DNA from: Cladorhizidae sp. MBARI D1340-BT2
Taxonomy: Eukaryota > Porifera > Demospongiae > Poecilosclerida > Cladorhizidae
Length of the DNA: 64,000 nt
NCBI GenBank assembly: GCA_028752905.1
Contig: JAQNBH010000252.1
Span: 310,001 to 374,000, forward strand
Reading direction: 5' to 3'
Part shown: piece by piece, positions 21,038 through 31,615 of the stretch
How the letters are laid out: the number at the start of each line of letters is the position of its first letter
Position numbering within the stretch: position 1 is the first letter of the stretch
The notes under the pieces: model-generated
Databases searched by the model: none
Seen by the model: the letters and a program-made list of their open reading frames with translations, nothing else
Told to the model about the DNA's origin: nothing
Translations under genes and position numbers: made by a program

Positions 21038-21967
21038 TGTCACACTGAGACACACAAACACTTGGTTGTAGCTTTCAACCATGCTTCACACCAAAAATGT
21101 TTCCTGCCAGTTAGGTAATCTTGGTTGTGAAAGCCAACCATAACACAAGCCTTGCATGATACTGTGTTAATTGTCATGAAAGTTCATTGATGATAGTTAA
21201 TTGCTGAATGATTATGGTAACTTTACTACCAGGGAACAAAACATATAGCAATTTTGTATTATTATGTGCATGAACTACCAGTGAATAATTACAGCAACAA
21301 TCAATACCCAGTTGCTGCTCCTTGTAGTTCAATGATACTTGGAAGAATTGAGTGCAGTCTATGGATCTCAACTTTGACTGCATCAGTCCAAGTCACCTCC
21401 CCAATAAAATGCCAGATGTACTCCAATGTTAAGTGAGGAAGAGATAAAAATATAACAAATAATGGAACTAACTGACAATCACAAATTGCCATCACAAACA
21501 GTCTCTTCTTTACCTTTACTGCTGTTTCTGCAAGCCAATGAAAGCTCTATAGGCACCTGGCTAGCCTGAAATCTCTCAGAATCTCTTCATTCCAGAGAAT
21601 AAAATGCACTCCCCTATGAAATACTACATCAGCATCTAGGATGTTTTGGCATTGTAGGCTAGCTAATATCATGAGGGAAAGAGTTACCCTGTAGGTTTCT
21701 CCTGGGATGGTTGGGCATTAGTAGAAGCATTGGTAGGATCTAGTAGCTGTTCAGACACCAGTTAGGGTATCAATACCTTTACAAGATAACAGGATAACAT
21801 CCAAGGGGAACAATGTCAATTGACAGTTACCGCATACTTGATCTCAATGATAGCAAGTCAGCGTTCTTCTCCATAACCAGCGATTATTTATCAACAGACT
21901 TACTTGAGCCAAGAATTGATTGTAAAATATTTACTAATACCCACAGTGATCAGAATGCTCACTTGAC

Positions 21968-22050
21968 TGGGTGTGTGGATGGGTAAGGATGAGGGAGGTG
22001 GCTGGGTAAGGATGAGGGACGTGGCTGGGTAAGGATGATGAGGGAGGTGT
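21968..22050. repeat. Short GGGTAAGGATGAGGG minisatellite
   Basis: Three to four imperfect copies of GTGGCTGGGTAAGGATGAGG. Confidence 0.8.
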
Positions 22051-22103
22051 AGGTGATGTAACTGGTGCATGTGTATATATGTACAAAATCCTATTAGAGA
22101 ATA

Positions 22104-22755
22104 TGAATATTGTACTACTTGCCGTACAATAGCTATCTTCTTGTGGCTCACTTCTCCAGGAATGATTCTATCCATACTCATGTTGGTTTTGCTGATTCTC
22201 ATGCCACACCTAGGAAGCTTCTCCTTCTATCTTAGAGTATTATCTCGTACTTATCTTCCTGGATCATTCTTAGAGCAACTAGCTCCTATCTAACCCCCCA
22301 TACTACATAACCCCATAGAAGGAAGTTTGAGAGGCTGCCTTTTAGGGGATCAACCTCAGTGCTCAAGCAAGGCTGACAATTTGCATAACCTTTTTAATCT
22401 AGCAGTAGAGAAGTTTGAATATATGGCTGGTGATGTTCCCAGAAAGATATATTCATCTGTTCTCAATTTTTATGATAAGGTGGAGCTTAGGTGCAGGTGC
22501 TGGATGCAGATTGTCTTACTTGTCCTTATTGAAGTAGTGAATCAGAGCCGTGGGAAAGATATCGCCAGCTAAGGCCCAGCCAATTTTTATTGTGTGGTAA
22601 CTGAGGGCAATCAAATTTTGTTTATCTTAAGTTATATGCATATTTAGAGATTATTGTTGTGAATTTCCCACCAGCCAGGTTAATGTGAAAAGGCTTTAGG
22701 AATACACAGCTTAACTTTACTATACATTTATGTCTCTCATCTCTGTCTGTCCTGT
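22104..22755. repeat. 651-bp tandem duplication, unit 1
   Basis: GAATATTGTACTACTTGCCG starts both units (22,105 and 22,756). Offset 651 bp. Unit 1 contains the reading frame at 22,319-22,572. Confidence 0.9.
22319..22572 (+). pseudogene. Unidentified helical ORF, copy 1
   Basis: Open from an AG acceptor-like site (CCCCATAG) to TAA at 22,570-22,572, 84 codons. It contains GCLLGDQPQCSSKADNLHN, then NLAVEKFEYMAGDVPRKIYS. The differences I can read against the copy at 22,969-23,231 all change the amino acid (L/R, K/N, N/Y, V/A, S/G), and there is a 3-codon indel. That argues against purifying selection. No family is recognised. Confidence 0.3.
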
Positions 22756-23410
22756 GAATATTGTACTACTTGCCGTACAATAGCTATCTTCTTGTGGCTC
22801 ACTTCTCCAGAAATCATTCTATCCATACTCATGTTGGTTTTGCTGATTCTCATGCCACACCTAGGAAGCTTCTCCTTCTATCTTATAGTATTATCTCTTA
22901 CTTATCTTCCTGGATCACTCTTAGAGCAACTAGCTCCTATCTAACCCCCATACTACATAACCCCATAGAAGGAAGTTTGAGAGGCTGCCTTTTAGGGGAT
23001 CAACCTCAGTGCTCAAGCAAGGCTGACAATTTGCATAACCGTTTTAATCTAGCAGTAGAGAAGTTTGAATATATGGCTGGTGATGTTCCCAGAAATATAT
23101 ATTCATCTGTTCTCTATTTTTATGACAAGGTGGAGTACCAATTGCTTAGGTGCAGGTGCTGGATGCAGATTGCCTTACTTGTCCTTATTGAAGTAGTGAA
23201 TCAGGGCCGTGGGAAAGATATCGCCAGCTAAGGCCCAGCCAAATTTTATTGTATGGTAACTGAGGGCAATCAAATTTTGTTTATCTTAAGTGATGTGCAT
23301 ATTTAGAGATTATTGTTGTGAATTTCCCACCAGCCAGGTTAATGTGAAAAGGCTTTCGGAATACACAGCTTAACTTTACTATACATTTATGTCTCTCATC
23401 TCTGACTGTC
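22756..23410. repeat. 651-bp tandem duplication, unit 2
   Basis: Second unit of the block at 22,104-22,755. Its right end continues into copy 2 of the larger segmental duplication. Confidence 0.85.
22969..23231 (+). pseudogene. Unidentified helical ORF, copy 2
   Basis: Second copy of the 84-codon frame, here 87 codons, with an insertion adding YQL before the LRCRCW stretch. It starts after the same CCCCATAG site and ends at the same TAA. Confidence 0.3.
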
Positions 23411-25200
23411 CTTACTTTATATTAGGTGAGTTACAGTATTCTATGGCTAGGATGTGACAAGATTTTACTAATTGCTAAACTTCAATTTATTTGAACATGT
23501 CCCTCTGGCTCTATGTGTCCAATCTACTTCATGAAACTATCATAGGAGGTGAGTTAGAATATTCTGTCTAGGATGACAAGTTTTGACTGCTCTAATAAAT
23601 CTGAACATGTCTGCCAGCTCTCTGTGTCCAACTTACTGATGTTATTTCAACATAGTTTGATAGTGCTAGAGTATTGCAAGAACTAAAGTCTATTCACCTT
23701 GAATTGCAGTGGAAGTAATATGCCCAATCATGTACTGAGCAGCAAGATAAAAGTCACTAGAAGCATGTGTGTAAAAGGGCATGAAATATCCACTGATTGA
23801 GCTAACTAATGTGTAATAAAATATCTAAACATTAAATATATTTTATTTGCCATCATGCACTAAGCCGCACCAAAGGAGTCAGATAAACACCTGTCTGTTG
23901 CTTTACAGCAGCTGTCAGAAGTTTTATCTGATTATGTATAGGCCTAGCTTGTGCTAAAAAGCTCAGTTGGTCTTTAAGCTGCTTACACCAGTTTTTTCTG
24001 ACCTTTACCCCCTGCACCCTTGTTGCTATTGCCTGTGGTTAGGCAAGTGAAGTAACAGGTGATTAGTTGCAGCTGGAGCAAAGTGCATGCATGTGTATAT
24101 GGACACAATTCTTGATTTAGTAGTTTATTGGTTGCTATGGCTCTCCTCTCCATTATCAATTCTACCCAACCTCATCTAGCATCCCTGTTTATCATGCTAC
24201 ATCTGTGTATCCAGTTACTTAGTGCCTCTACCTTATCATCCTGCATATCTCTGTTAAGGACTTCTTACTAAGTTGGTTTGAGAGACATCTCCCTGGCCCA
24301 GCTGGTTCTGAGTGGTGATCTTGCTTGTAGAGTAAATGTTAAACTAACAGTTGACCCCTCCATATCTGATGATGCTTACATTTTGTAAGAATAATTCCAT
24401 CTCAGCTTAAGTGTTGTGATCTAATAAAAAAAATTTATGTATGTAATCGCCTCATTTAACATGGTCTTTGTTGGAGGATGGAAAATTATGCTCTCAATTT
24501 TGAATGTAATAACAAATTTCGTTTCGTTGACATATCTTCAAATTGGAACATTTGTCAAAATGTTTTGTAAGACATGTGCTAAAAACCAGATTTTTACCTG
24601 TAAATATGCAGAAGGCTACAGCATTATTATATTAAAACTTTATTTCTTGTTCTGGTTTATGTGAGTGGGCGGAAGAAGTGATAAAAATATAAAACTTACT
24701 GACAATCACAAATTGTCATCATAAACAGTCTCTTCCTTACCTTTACTGCTGTCTCTGCAAGCCAATAACAGCTGTATAGGTACCATGCTAGCCTGAAATC
24801 CCTCAAATTCACTCTTGAGAATAAAATGAACTCCGATTTACAGTATTACTGTATCAGCATCTAGGATTGTTTGGTATTGTAGGTGCTAGCTAATATCAGG
24901 AGGGAAAGAGTTACCTGTAGATTTCTCCTGGCATGGTTGGGCATTACTAGGAGTATTAGTAGGAGCTAGCTGTCCTGACACCAGTAAGGATAGCATTACT
25001 TTTACTAGAGTATACAGGATCCAATCCAAAGATAACAATGTCAACTAACAGGTGGAGCATACTTAATCTCAATGGAAGCAAGTCTGTGTTCTACTCCGTA
25101 ACTAGTGATCATTTATCAACAGACTTACTGCAGACTTACTTGAACAAGAATTGATGGTAAAATATTTACTAATAACCACGAGATCAGAATGCTCACTTGC
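23270..25200. repeat. Segmental duplication, copy 2 (empty TTAA site)
   Basis: Partner of 17,880-21,960. Near 24,055 it preserves the sequence as it was before the TTAA element landed in copy 1. The stretch 24,120-24,230 keeps the signal-peptide-like words of 20,190-20,290, but without a comparable open frame. Confidence 0.75.
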
Positions 25201-26220
25201 ATACCATTGAGCTCAAGTGCACTGTCTCTGCGACATCCATCCATGTGTCTGTCCTTACTTTATAGGAGGTGAGTTAAAGTACTCTATGGCTAGGATGGCA
25301 TGATTTGATCAACTTCAATTTATTTGAACATGTCTCTTGGCTCTCTGTTTCGAACCTACTTCACGAAAACATCATAGATGGTGAGTTACAGTATATCTAA
25401 ATCTAGGATTACATGCCTTGATCAACTTTAATGACCTTTGGCTCTCTGTGTCCAACCTACTTACATGAAACCTTCATAGGCGATGAATCAGTGTATTCTA
25501 TATCTAGGAAAACATGTGTTGACTGATTGATCAATTATAATTTATTTGAACATGTGTCTTTGCTCTCCCTGTCCAACCTAATGAAACATAGTTTCATAGT
25601 TACAAACATTGCTACAATATTGCAAGAACTAAAGTCTATTCACCTTGGCTTGCTGTGTAAGTTCGATGATCAATCATGCGCTGACCAGCAAGAAAATTTT
25701 CACTAGAAGAACATGGATGGAAATAAAATGGTCTCATGTGACAGCTGCTTGGAATTGTTCCATGACACTTGTCAAACCGTCCCTCAAGATGTGTGGAGTG
25801 ATCCAGACTATAAATGGTGCTGTAGTCAATGTAGTCATAATTAACACTGTAACTGTTCTATAAACATCTATTATATCAATGTATGGGACTGGGGTACTAA
25901 ATATACTGGCTTTGCATAGTTATAATCTATCTATTTATAAATATAACTGATTCAGATTGTATTTGTCATGATATAAATTGATCGATGCCAATGATTTCAT
26001 AAGCCTCCAATGACAAGCAGGAGGTATTGCTTGAGGCCATGACATTAATGTTGGACATCAATGACAGAAGCTATGGTTATGCTGTGCCTTCCACCCTATA
26101 AAACACACTGTATTCAGACCCTTACTGTTAGTTTTTTAAGTCTCTCAAAGCTCATTGATTAGCCTGTCATGGCCATAAATTATGGTAAAAAATCCTGGTC
26201 GGGTCATGACAAATTTCACT
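25201..26220. other. Noncoding, with ~115-bp repeat units
   Basis: Contains three decayed units of the GGTGAGTTA repeat (25,265-25,580). No exon supported beyond this. Confidence 0.4.
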
Positions 26221-26229
26221 TTTCTTCTC

Positions 26230-26420
26230 TCTTTAGAGAAGTCTGGTTTAAGGCTTGAGAGATTCTAACCTTATCTTATAAAGGGCATTCTTTTATTGGA
26301 ACAGATTCAGAGAAGATCTACCAAGTACATTTTGTCAGACTAGACTATAATCCAGATTGAAGGCCCTCCATCCTCTTCCCTTGATCACAGAACCTCTAAC
26401 ATCAATGTGGACAACATTTG
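26230..26420 (+). pseudogene. LINE reverse transcriptase 3' relic
   Basis: 26,297-26,340 encodes LEQIQRRSTKYILSD, the conserved LExxQRRxTKxIL segment downstream of the RT catalytic centre in CR1/Jockey-like non-LTR retrotransposons. After a stop and frameshift come LKALHPLPL, which matches the next conserved RLxxLxLLPL segment. Short and dead. Confidence 0.6.
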
Positions 26421-26539
26421 ACATTTAGCAATTAGTTGAACTTGAGCTAGCTGATGCTTTCTGACTGTCCACTTGGGTACACTAATGCTAATGCTACTCA
26501 TTGGAATCACAAAGATAGCCAAACTAACTATTAAAAAAA

Positions 26540-27470
26540 AAAGAGTGAGAGAGAAGGGAGAGAAAAAAACCCCCGGGATTACAAATTTCCTAGGATATTA
26601 GGAATAGGGGTGCCAAATTTCCTGGCGGGATTCCATATTTCCTAGGATATCTGGAATGGGGGTGCAAATTTCCTGGGATGCCAGATTTCCTGTGACACCC
26701 GCTCAGGCTAGGGTGGGGCTAGCTATTTCTTTCCTTCAGAATGCATTCCTGAGCATGCGATCATAATTGCTCTCCAATTCCCAATGTGCTCGAGTGACTA
26801 TACTTCAGAAGGTCCGGCTCGGGTGACTACTTCAGAAGATCGGATTTTCCTCGGCCCAGGTGACTATTCTTCAATGGATCCTAACTTTTTTTTCTTGTTT
26901 TTTTCTTTTTCTGCTTTTAATCGTGAACTGTGACTAGGAAAAGAAAATGGGGAAAATGTCCGCCTTCAAAGGCTCATAACTTCTAAACCGTACCCCCTAT
27001 GACAGTGCTTTTATTATCTTAGAGCTTTAAAATATTGGAGTTAGGTAGGGTTAGATAATACATACAGGTTGTAGTACTAAGTAGGCTCAAGTAGACATGT
27101 TTTTGGGGGGTAGGGCTACTCTTGGCAGACTTCATTACAAAACATCAAATTAACTACTAAAGTGGTTCTTGTTGTTCAATAAGCTTCAATGGGTGCAGTA
27201 AAACTTTGTAATTGGCCAACTAAGTGGCATTACATTTTTATGACAGTTTTTAGAGTAGTGGTCAGAATTTTTCATGAGGTACACTCATTCATTGTATTAT
27301 AATTTGACCATTATTATATATTTTATTTTTCAAAATTAGAGTTTTATTGCACGGAAGAAAGGGCCAAAATACTGAAAGTTTGAGACAAAAATAAAAATTA
27401 CAGAGGTAGGCACGCCAAGAAAAATAGAACAACAAATAAAAAAGAGAAAAAAATTGCAGGACTCTCAAGT
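26540..27470. other. Noncoding with short imperfect repeats
   Basis: 26,570-26,700 repeats AAATTTCCTAGGATAT and TTTCCTGG words. 26,785-26,875 repeats CTCGGGTGACTACTTCAGAAG three times. 26,970-27,000 (GCTCATAACTTCTAAACCGT) weakly resembles part of the satellite tail (GCTCATAACTTTTCTACACT). Confidence 0.45.
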
Positions 27471-27546
27471 TGAGGTTTGTTTTAGAACTTTATTACTAGT
27501 TGTCCAGACAAATTCTTGACTGTTCTTTCTTTTTGTCTCTTTAGGT

Positions 27547-28136
27547 CCTTTACATCACAGGGTCGATGTCCCGTAATCTGTGCAGGTTAGTAGGGGCAGA
27601 CAAATAACTTGACAGAGCCTCCTTTTCAGAACACTTGCTCAGTATGTTGTGGTCCTGAAAGCTCAGTGGCAAAATAGACTGAACTCTTGAAGGTTGCTTC
27701 CCATGCCACAAACAGTTGCAGACATGACGCTCCTGGTATTCATAGACCTATATTCACATATGCCAGACAAATTGTCACAAATGTCACAAGGCAACTAAAT
27801 TCTCACATACATCTCTAGGTTCATCAGGTTTGTCTTGACAACCAGAGCACTCCCACAACGACACTGTCACGTCCTCACAGCCTCCACGAGACTCCGGTCC
27901 TTGATCAAGCGGAACTCTCCAGTGAAGTCAGCTCTCTCAGAACCAGACCCATAGAACTGCTCAGTATGCGCTGAAGTTGATGAGGACATCCCAGAAGTTA
28001 ATAGCATAAAAAGCGCTAGCCTACATTTTTCATTATTTGTCGACACAAGAATTGATGTCTCGCGAGCCGAGAGCCCTTCTTCAGAAGCGACCGCTTTGTC
28101 TGACTTGCTTGCTGTGGCATTCTGCAACTCTTTCTG
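27547..28136 (-). pseudogene. Unidentified minus-strand coding relic
   Basis: An 86-codon frame from 28,127 to 27,867 is Ser/Thr/Glu-rich (KAVASEEGLSARETSILVST). Below it, in another frame, is a Cys-containing stretch (VTVSLWECSGCQDKPDEP). A further frame of about 50 codons runs to 27,547 (FQDHNILSKCSEKEALSSYL and HRLRDIDPVM). The base composition is less AT-rich than its surroundings. It reads like a gene broken by stops and frameshifts. No family recognised. Confidence 0.3.
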
Positions 28137-28749
28137 GGATCCCCAACAGGTGCGTTTCTTATGCCTAGCTTGCCTGAACTTCTTCTAAGTGCCAGCTGAG
28201 CATGAACTTAGTTCGCGAGACATTCGAATATTTGTAGAATTGGCCACCCAAATAAAAAGCGGCTGGCGCGCCTGCGTATATATACCTATTTTTTTATTTT
28301 AGGTTATCAAAAATCTATGTTTTATTACATAGTTTCATATAATGTACAAGCTACTAAAAGTTCCAACACACAAACGAAACAACAGTAACAAAAAGACAGC
28401 AGTAAAAAAAAAAAAAGCAAGACAAAAACCGCAAAAACCATAAACAACAACAATAAAAGTCCGAAATCAAGCGACACCATCCACTGCTGGAGAACGGATG
28501 GCCAACCTTCTTAGCCAAAGCCCGGCATTACCACGCCAGAGGTTGATGGAGAGGCATTGAAAGAGATGGCAGATGGAATACCCAGAGACTGCATGCATAC
28601 TGTGGTTTTGTTTGTTTTGCTGCTGTAAAAAAATATATAGCCCGGAGGTATGTGCAATGATGTGGAAAACATAGCCAGAAGAATGCGAAGGTTTGTTTGA
28701 AGTCGGGGTGGGGGGGATGGGGAGTGGGGGGTCAGGGGGGGTGCGGTCG

Positions 28750-28925
28750 CGGAGCTATGCAGGTGTCGTGCCATATTAGTCCCGCTGCCATATTTGTCCC
28801 GCTCAGAAAATGTACGCGATAACGGGACAAATATAGTGCCATATAGTGCCATAATTATTAGTCCCGCCTGCCATATTAGTCCCGCCTGTGCCATATTTCT
28901 CACCTGAGCTGCCATATTAGTCATA
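28750..28925. repeat. GCCATATTAGTCCCGCC minisatellite
   Basis: Six or more imperfect copies of GCCATATTAGTCCCGC, with an inverted stretch in the middle (GCGATAACGGGACAAATATAG). A related array lies at 30,860-31,015, on the other side of the retroelement relic. Confidence 0.8.
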
Positions 28926-29300
28926 CAGGTGTGTGTTTTGGGGGTTTAACCCCCCCCCCCCACCCATTTAAATTTATACAACTGCAACTTGACTCACCTT
29001 AGTAGTGATACCAACTACCCTAGATCTGCCCCTGTCAAATGCCTCATTGTCCCACCATATTAGTAGGCCCTGGCGGATTATGCTCGAATTTCTACATATT
29101 TTTCTTTCCTTTTATGCTCCTAATATTCACCAATTTTTCTTTTCATTCTACCTATTTTTCTTTCCTTTTATGAAATTATGCTCCTAATATTCACCTATTT
29201 TTCTTTTCAATATACCTCTTTTTCTCAATGCTTAGACAAACAATTGTTACATCATTTAAAAAATAGGCAATCAAGGATTCAATATTCGAGACATTTTAAC
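28926..29300. other. Noncoding spacer
   Basis: Starts with a poly-C run at 28,951-28,960. CCTATTTTTCTTTCCTTTTATG is repeated with variation at 29,093-29,215. No gene. Confidence 0.4.
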
Positions 29301-29312
29301 AGTTACAATTAT

Positions 29313-30373
29313 CTATAGACTATAGTTGTACTGTAACATAACAGAAAGTTGTAAGTAATCCTTCAAAGAAGTTTCTTGCTTCGTAGAAAAGGTATTGCTC
29401 AAAATTGAGAATGCACGTTCAGCTGCAGCTGACGAAGGCTGCACAAATAAGACTAATCTACATGTGTGAGTCCAGTTAGGCAATCTACCATTCTCCTCAT
29501 GGCACTTCCACCACTCAATGGGGTCTACGCTATCTAAAACATCCTCAGCTGCTGCAAGATATTCAGGTAACTCAGACTTTAAGCCATTAATCACTTCTGT
29601 ATTCAAGAATAGGAAGACAGTAAGTGAATCAATATCAGCTGCAGTGCTGGGTTTCTTGTCAGACACAAACTGTGCTACATGTCTAGGCATAAGCTTCATT
29701 ACAGTATCAACTGCACACAAATAATTTACCTGCTGGATTGTTTTGCAGCCTTCTGTCCATCGTATGGTGAGGACAGCACGACCCAACAGAGCTTCCCATC
29801 CTTCGTCTGGTTTCCGTTTGAGATTGTCCAATCTTTGTCGGTAAGCTTTTCTGGTCACACGGTAGAGTCGCAAGAGTGCTAGTTTGACTTGATCATAGTC
29901 TTCCTTTACATCCGGCTGCATTGCCAGATATACTCTGTTGGCATCCGGTCGGAATTCCGGAGCCAAATATCTCATCCAATCCTTCTTGAGGACCTTGTAT
30001 GCAGCCATATGACTCTCTAAAACGTTAAATAATCCAGGGGGTCTTCGTCTTCCTTCATTTCTCTGAACCGGGGTGCTTTGATTAGGCTGGAGGTAGGAAC
30101 AGAGTCCGATTCTTCTATCCTGCCAGTGCCCCCTCCGCTTATCACTGTCATCAGCAATCTTTCCTATCTCTGATCTCTTTTCTCATCGGCTTCCGCTCGT
30201 TCGGTCGCCCGTCTTTTCTCATCTTCCTTTTGCTTCTCTGACTAGAGTTTAAACATTCGGAGCATATCAGACATTGTCACTCTTTCCCCAATATCTTCTG
30301 AGTCCATTAGCGGTGAAGTACTCCACCTTTCTCCTTCTGTAGTGTCCTTTGCCTTACTTCTGGTATCCATTCA
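29313..30373 (-). pseudogene. Gag relic fused in frame to a hAT dimerisation domain
   Basis: Minus strand. From ATG 30,372 a broken N-terminal part (two in-frame stops and one frameshift near 30,030) leads into a 231-codon open frame, 30,008 to 29,313. Residues 1 to about 128 form a Gag/SCAN-like capsid helix bundle (MRYLAPEFRPDANRVYLAMQ, LALLRLYRVTRKAYRQRLDN, MPRHVAQFVSDKKPST). From about residue 129 the frame becomes a hAT C-terminal dimerisation domain (IEWWKCHEENGRLPNW, then VQPSSAAAERAFSILSNTFS, DYLQLSVMLQYN) and ends at its natural stop. No hAT catalytic region and no zinc knuckle are present. It is most simply a hAT 3' fragment inserted into a dead Gag gene. Confidence 0.75.
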
Positions 30374-30850
30374 TGTCAAGGGTAGTAGCTATCTCTCTAG
30401 TTAAAAAAAAATCCCACCACTGCAACCAGTTGTGACAGGACCAAATCTGATATTACCCACATACTCTGAGCCAGTCACTAAGTGTTGGTATGCTGCCACC
30501 ACTCTACCTTTAAGCTATACACTAGGCTAGCAAGGTTAAGTAGAGCAACCTTAATAATTCAATATAGGACACTTACAAGACTCAGCTAACTCCCAGAGCA
30601 GTAACAACTCCTCCCTTAACTAGGCTGGAGCCCCCACTTCTGGTTTCTGCCCATACATGGTAATCTTACACTCATCATCGACCTATGACATTTGCCCAAC
30701 ATAAACACATAACACACAAACACACTAAGCTGCAGACCATATTATCAACACTTCCAATTCATAATTAGTTACTCACTACTGGGTTCACTCCACATCCATA
30801 GTTATGCATTGGGAACAGTCTTGTTTTTATGTTGTCCTGCGTTAGCCAGG
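30374..30850 (-). mobile_element. Leader and probable LTR of the Gag-hAT relic
   Basis: On the minus strand, TTTGGTCCTGTCACAACTGG and CAGTGGTGGGATT lie just upstream of the Gag start. This is the leader next to the LTR, with the same CAG-x-GTGGGAT ending as the other Gag relic at 11.2 kb. The LTR probably covers about 30,445-30,850. No second LTR is in the window. Confidence 0.45.
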
Positions 30851-30859
30851 TAAACTATT

Positions 30860-31015
30860 CCATATTCATATTCCGTATTAGTCTCACCTGACATATTAGT
30901 ATCACCTGACATATTAGTCTCACCTGCCATATTAGTCACCTGCAGACACCTGCCATATTTGTCTCACCTGACATATTAGTCCCACCTGCCATATAAATCT
31001 CACCTGTCATAGCTG
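30860..31015. repeat. CACCTGACATATTAGTCT minisatellite
   Basis: Eight or so copies of an 18-bp unit (CACCTGCCATATTAGTCT and variants), related to the array at 28,750-28,925. Confidence 0.85.
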
Positions 31016-31271
31016 AATATGAATGTGTTGCGTGTGTATATATATATACACAATCTATATATAAATTGCAGTAAAAACATGGGAGGAGTATCTAATATGG
31101 CAAGTAACTTGCCAACCCTCATTTCTCTCAGAAATTTGTTTTTGTTTTTTTATATTAAATTTTACTCTCTAGCTATAGAAATAAATTGTTTTAGCAACAA
31201 ATCTATCATCATGGGAGAAGTAATATGACAAGTGAGAATACTTGCCATTTACTATAATCACAATTAGATAA

Positions 31272-31361
31272 ACAATTTTTCTTTTGTTTTGCTTCTCTGG
31301 ATGATGGAGTGATAGGAACAATTTTTCTTTTGTTTTGCTTCTCTGGATGATGGAGTGATAG
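31272..31361. repeat. 45-bp tandem duplication
   Basis: AACAATTTTTCTTTTGTTTT through GGAGTGATAG occurs twice in direct succession with no obvious differences. Confidence 0.9.
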
Positions 31362-31615
31362 AAGGACAGGGTCAGAGCATATATATGTGGTTCCTCAGCA
31401 CCATCCTACAATTTAACTTGTGCAAAACTTGAATTAAACAATAAACATATTTCCAGGTCAACCATGATATCCTAGGAAGACCACCAGAAAGTTTAGGATC
31501 TCCCAGTATTTCACAGATTGGAGAAAACTAAGACAGTTTATTGCATGAAAATGAGACATTCATAATTACCCAGAAAAAAATCCCAACAAGAACAAACAGA
31601 TTCAGTCTTAATTAT

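Larger units (their letters stand above)
17880..21960. repeat. Segmental duplication, copy 1
   Basis: Collinear with about 23,270-25,200. The left part (17,880-18,645) matches 23,270-24,040: GGATACACAGCTTAACTT, GGTGAGTTACAGTATTCTATGG, CTTTACCCCCTGCA. The right part (21,430-21,960) matches 24,665-25,200: ACTGACAATCACAAATTG, GGGAAAGAGTTACC, ATCAACAGACTTACT. This copy also contains the 1.5-kb TTAA element (18,651-20,136) and a 0.9-kb coding-like block (20,500-21,040) not seen in copy 2. Confidence 0.75.

Noticed and set aside
28511..28924. 137-codon minus-strand frame
   Set aside because: About a third is the CATATTAGTC minisatellite and another part crosses a G-rich low-complexity tract. Only the last ~25 codons might be a real exon and nothing supports it.
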